Shown here one piece after another: positions 6,903 through 7,760 of a stretch of DNA of 7,760 nucleotides (within the stretch, counting starts at the first letter, position 1; each line of letters opens with the position of its first letter). The DNA lies in NCBI GenBank assembly GCA_934546725.1, contig CAKTED010000059.1, forward strand, positions 1 through 7,760, read 5' to 3'. Origin of the DNA: an uncultured Oscillospiraceae bacterium (GTDB lineage: Bacteria > Bacillota > Clostridia > Oscillospirales > Oscillospiraceae). The notes under the pieces are model-generated. The model worked only from the letters and a program-made list of their open reading frames with translations. It searched no databases and had not been told where the DNA came from. Made by a program: the position numbers and the translations under genes.

Positions 6903-6993
6903 TATCACCCCACCCGATAGTATTGACGCCGAGAAATCGACGTCTGCACTATAAACCCAATCACAAATCACAAGATATGGAGGAACAAACCAA

Positions 6994-7760
6994 ATGAAGA
7001 AAACCATCGCAATTTGCCTGGCCATAGTTATGTGCCTGGCCATGTTCGCCGGCTGCGGCTCCAATTCTGATAACGGCACTACCGGAGGAGAAGCAAAAAC
7101 CGCGCCTGCGGTCGATATCAACAACAATGCCGAGTGCAAGATGGCCTACATTCCCATGGGCGCAGGCCAGGAGGACTATGCAGTTATCCTCAAGGGCATG
7201 CAGGAAGCCATTGGCCTTTATCCCAATGTAAATCTTCTCACCTGCGATCCCGGCTTCAACCCCACCAACCAGATCGATATGATGAAGGAATATATCAACC
7301 AGGGTGTTGACGTTATCTTCATCAATGCCATGGACGCAAACGCTCTTAACAGCACCATCACCGAGGCTGAGGAGGCCGGCATCGCCGTCATCTCCATCAA
7401 CAACGGCGTTGAGGGCAACCACACCGCTCACATTCAGAACACTACCTATGACGCAGGCTATGAGGCTGCAAAGTACATCTCCACCATAGCTCCCCAAGGC
7501 GCAAAGGTCGTCATTCTCGACGTTGCCGCCGAGCTGAAGGCTACCTGCACCATGGGTCAGGGCTTTGAGGCTTATGTGACTGAGAACCCCGGCTCCTTCG
7601 AAATTCTCGAGGACTACGCTCAGTCCATCACCTCCATCGAGGTCGGCTATCAGGCCGCTTCCGAGACGCTGGCGAAGTATGACGACGTAGACGTTTTCTA
7701 CTGCGTAAACGACAACACCGCCATTGGTGCCGCTCAGGCTATCGCCGCTGCCGGACTCGA
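6994..7760 (+). CDS. ABC transporter substrate-binding lipoprotein, ribose/sugar type (partial, 3' end outside window)
   Basis: Translated by hand from ATG 6994, open for 255 codons to the window edge. The N-terminus is a lipoprotein signal: MKKTIAICLAIVMCLAMFAG followed by lipidated C21, with Phe rather than the usual Leu at the -3 position, then a Ser/Asn/Gly-rich linker. From about residue 49 it follows the periplasmic-binding-protein type 1 fold of the RbsB family: MAYIPMGAGQEDYAVILKGM, NQIDMMKEYINQGVDVIFIN, EEAGIAVISINNGV, AGYEAAKYI and VFYCVNDNTAIGAAQAI. Such proteins capture sugars, polyols or related small molecules outside the membrane for an ABC importer; the ATPase and permease would be expected just beyond the window. 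The ribosome site GGAGGA (6979-6984) has 9 nt spacing. It lies 91 nt after the GRE with no terminator between them, so probably co-transcribed. The ligand is unknown. Confidence 0.93.
   Translation, partial: MKKTIAICLAIVMCLAMFAGCGSNSDNGTTGGEAKTAPAVDINNNAECKMAYIPMGAGQEDYAVILKGMQEAIGLYPNVNLLTCDPGFNPTNQIDMMKEYINQGVDVIFINAMDANALNSTITEAEEAGIAVISINNGVEGNHTAHIQNTTYDAGYEAAKYISTIAPQGAKVVILDVAAELKATCTMGQGFEAYVTENPGSFEILEDYAQSITSIEVGYQAASETLAKYDDVDVFYCVNDNTAIGAAQAIAAAGL

Noticed and set aside
6923..6955. Possible promoter TTGACG ... TATAAA before the binding-protein gene
   Set aside because: The spacer is 21 nt, too long for a sigma-70 promoter, and the better-spaced alternative -10 is weak. Co-transcription with the GRE is simpler.
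6903..6993. Search for a terminator between GRE and binding protein
   Set aside because: Only a 4-bp GACG/CGTC pairing is visible, without a T-tract; not a credible terminator.
4410..7139. Minus-strand 909-codon open frame opposite the GRE and binding-protein start
   Set aside because: It is a shadow of the strongly biased codon use of the GRE. The translation has no recognisable domain, whereas the plus strand gives a full GRE with active-site motifs.
1..7760. Mobile elements, CRISPR arrays, tRNA or rRNA genes
   Set aside because: I saw no transposase or integrase motifs, spaced repeat arrays or RNA gene signatures in the window.

Overview
The window reads like the chromosome of an anaerobic, Gram-positive, moderately GC-rich bacterium, probably a gut-type clostridium (an Oscillospiraceae-like lineage is my guess). 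The reasons are strong AGGAGG-type ribosome sites, GTG (and possibly TTG) starts, a solute-binding protein made as a lipoprotein, and an oxygen-sensitive glycyl radical enzyme. This placement rests on sequence style only.

Left part (about 1-980). On the minus strand is the 5' end of an OmpR/KdpE-type response regulator, cut by the window edge. It is preceded by a possible 57-residue small ORF whose stop codon lies inside the regulator's ribosome site. The receiver domain has Glu where the phosphorylated Asp should be and lacks one Mg-binding acid, so it looks phosphorylation-independent. Diverging from it, a near-consensus sigma-70 promoter (TTGACA-17-TATACT) drives a sodium:neurotransmitter-symporter (NSS) family amino acid transporter (about 977-2341).

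Middle (2342-3500). A 20-bp perfect stem with A and T tracts on its two flanks serves as a bidirectional terminator between the transporter and a convergent LysR-type regulator (minus strand). The LysR gene is divergent from the next operon, and the AT-rich 194-base intergenic region holds a plausible promoter for each direction plus an inverted repeat abutting the -35 of the rightward promoter.

Right part (3501-7760). A glycyl radical enzyme activase (radical SAM plus two [4Fe-4S] ferredoxin-type clusters) is followed by its 814-residue glycyl radical enzyme (GRE) and then by a ribose/sugar-type ABC substrate-binding lipoprotein that runs off the window. All three face the same way with no terminator visible between them, so they probably form one operon under LysR control: uptake of a small molecule and radical-based cleavage of it or a derivative.

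The most interesting object is the GRE. It has a clear glycyl radical site (G790) and catalytic Cys (C453), but the motif after the Cys is C-V-Y rather than the C-x-E of GRE dehydratases, choline lyase and hydroxyphenylacetate decarboxylase. No small accessory subunit is encoded with it. Its substrate cannot be named from this window, so it is a candidate for an undescribed or rarely described GRE reaction.
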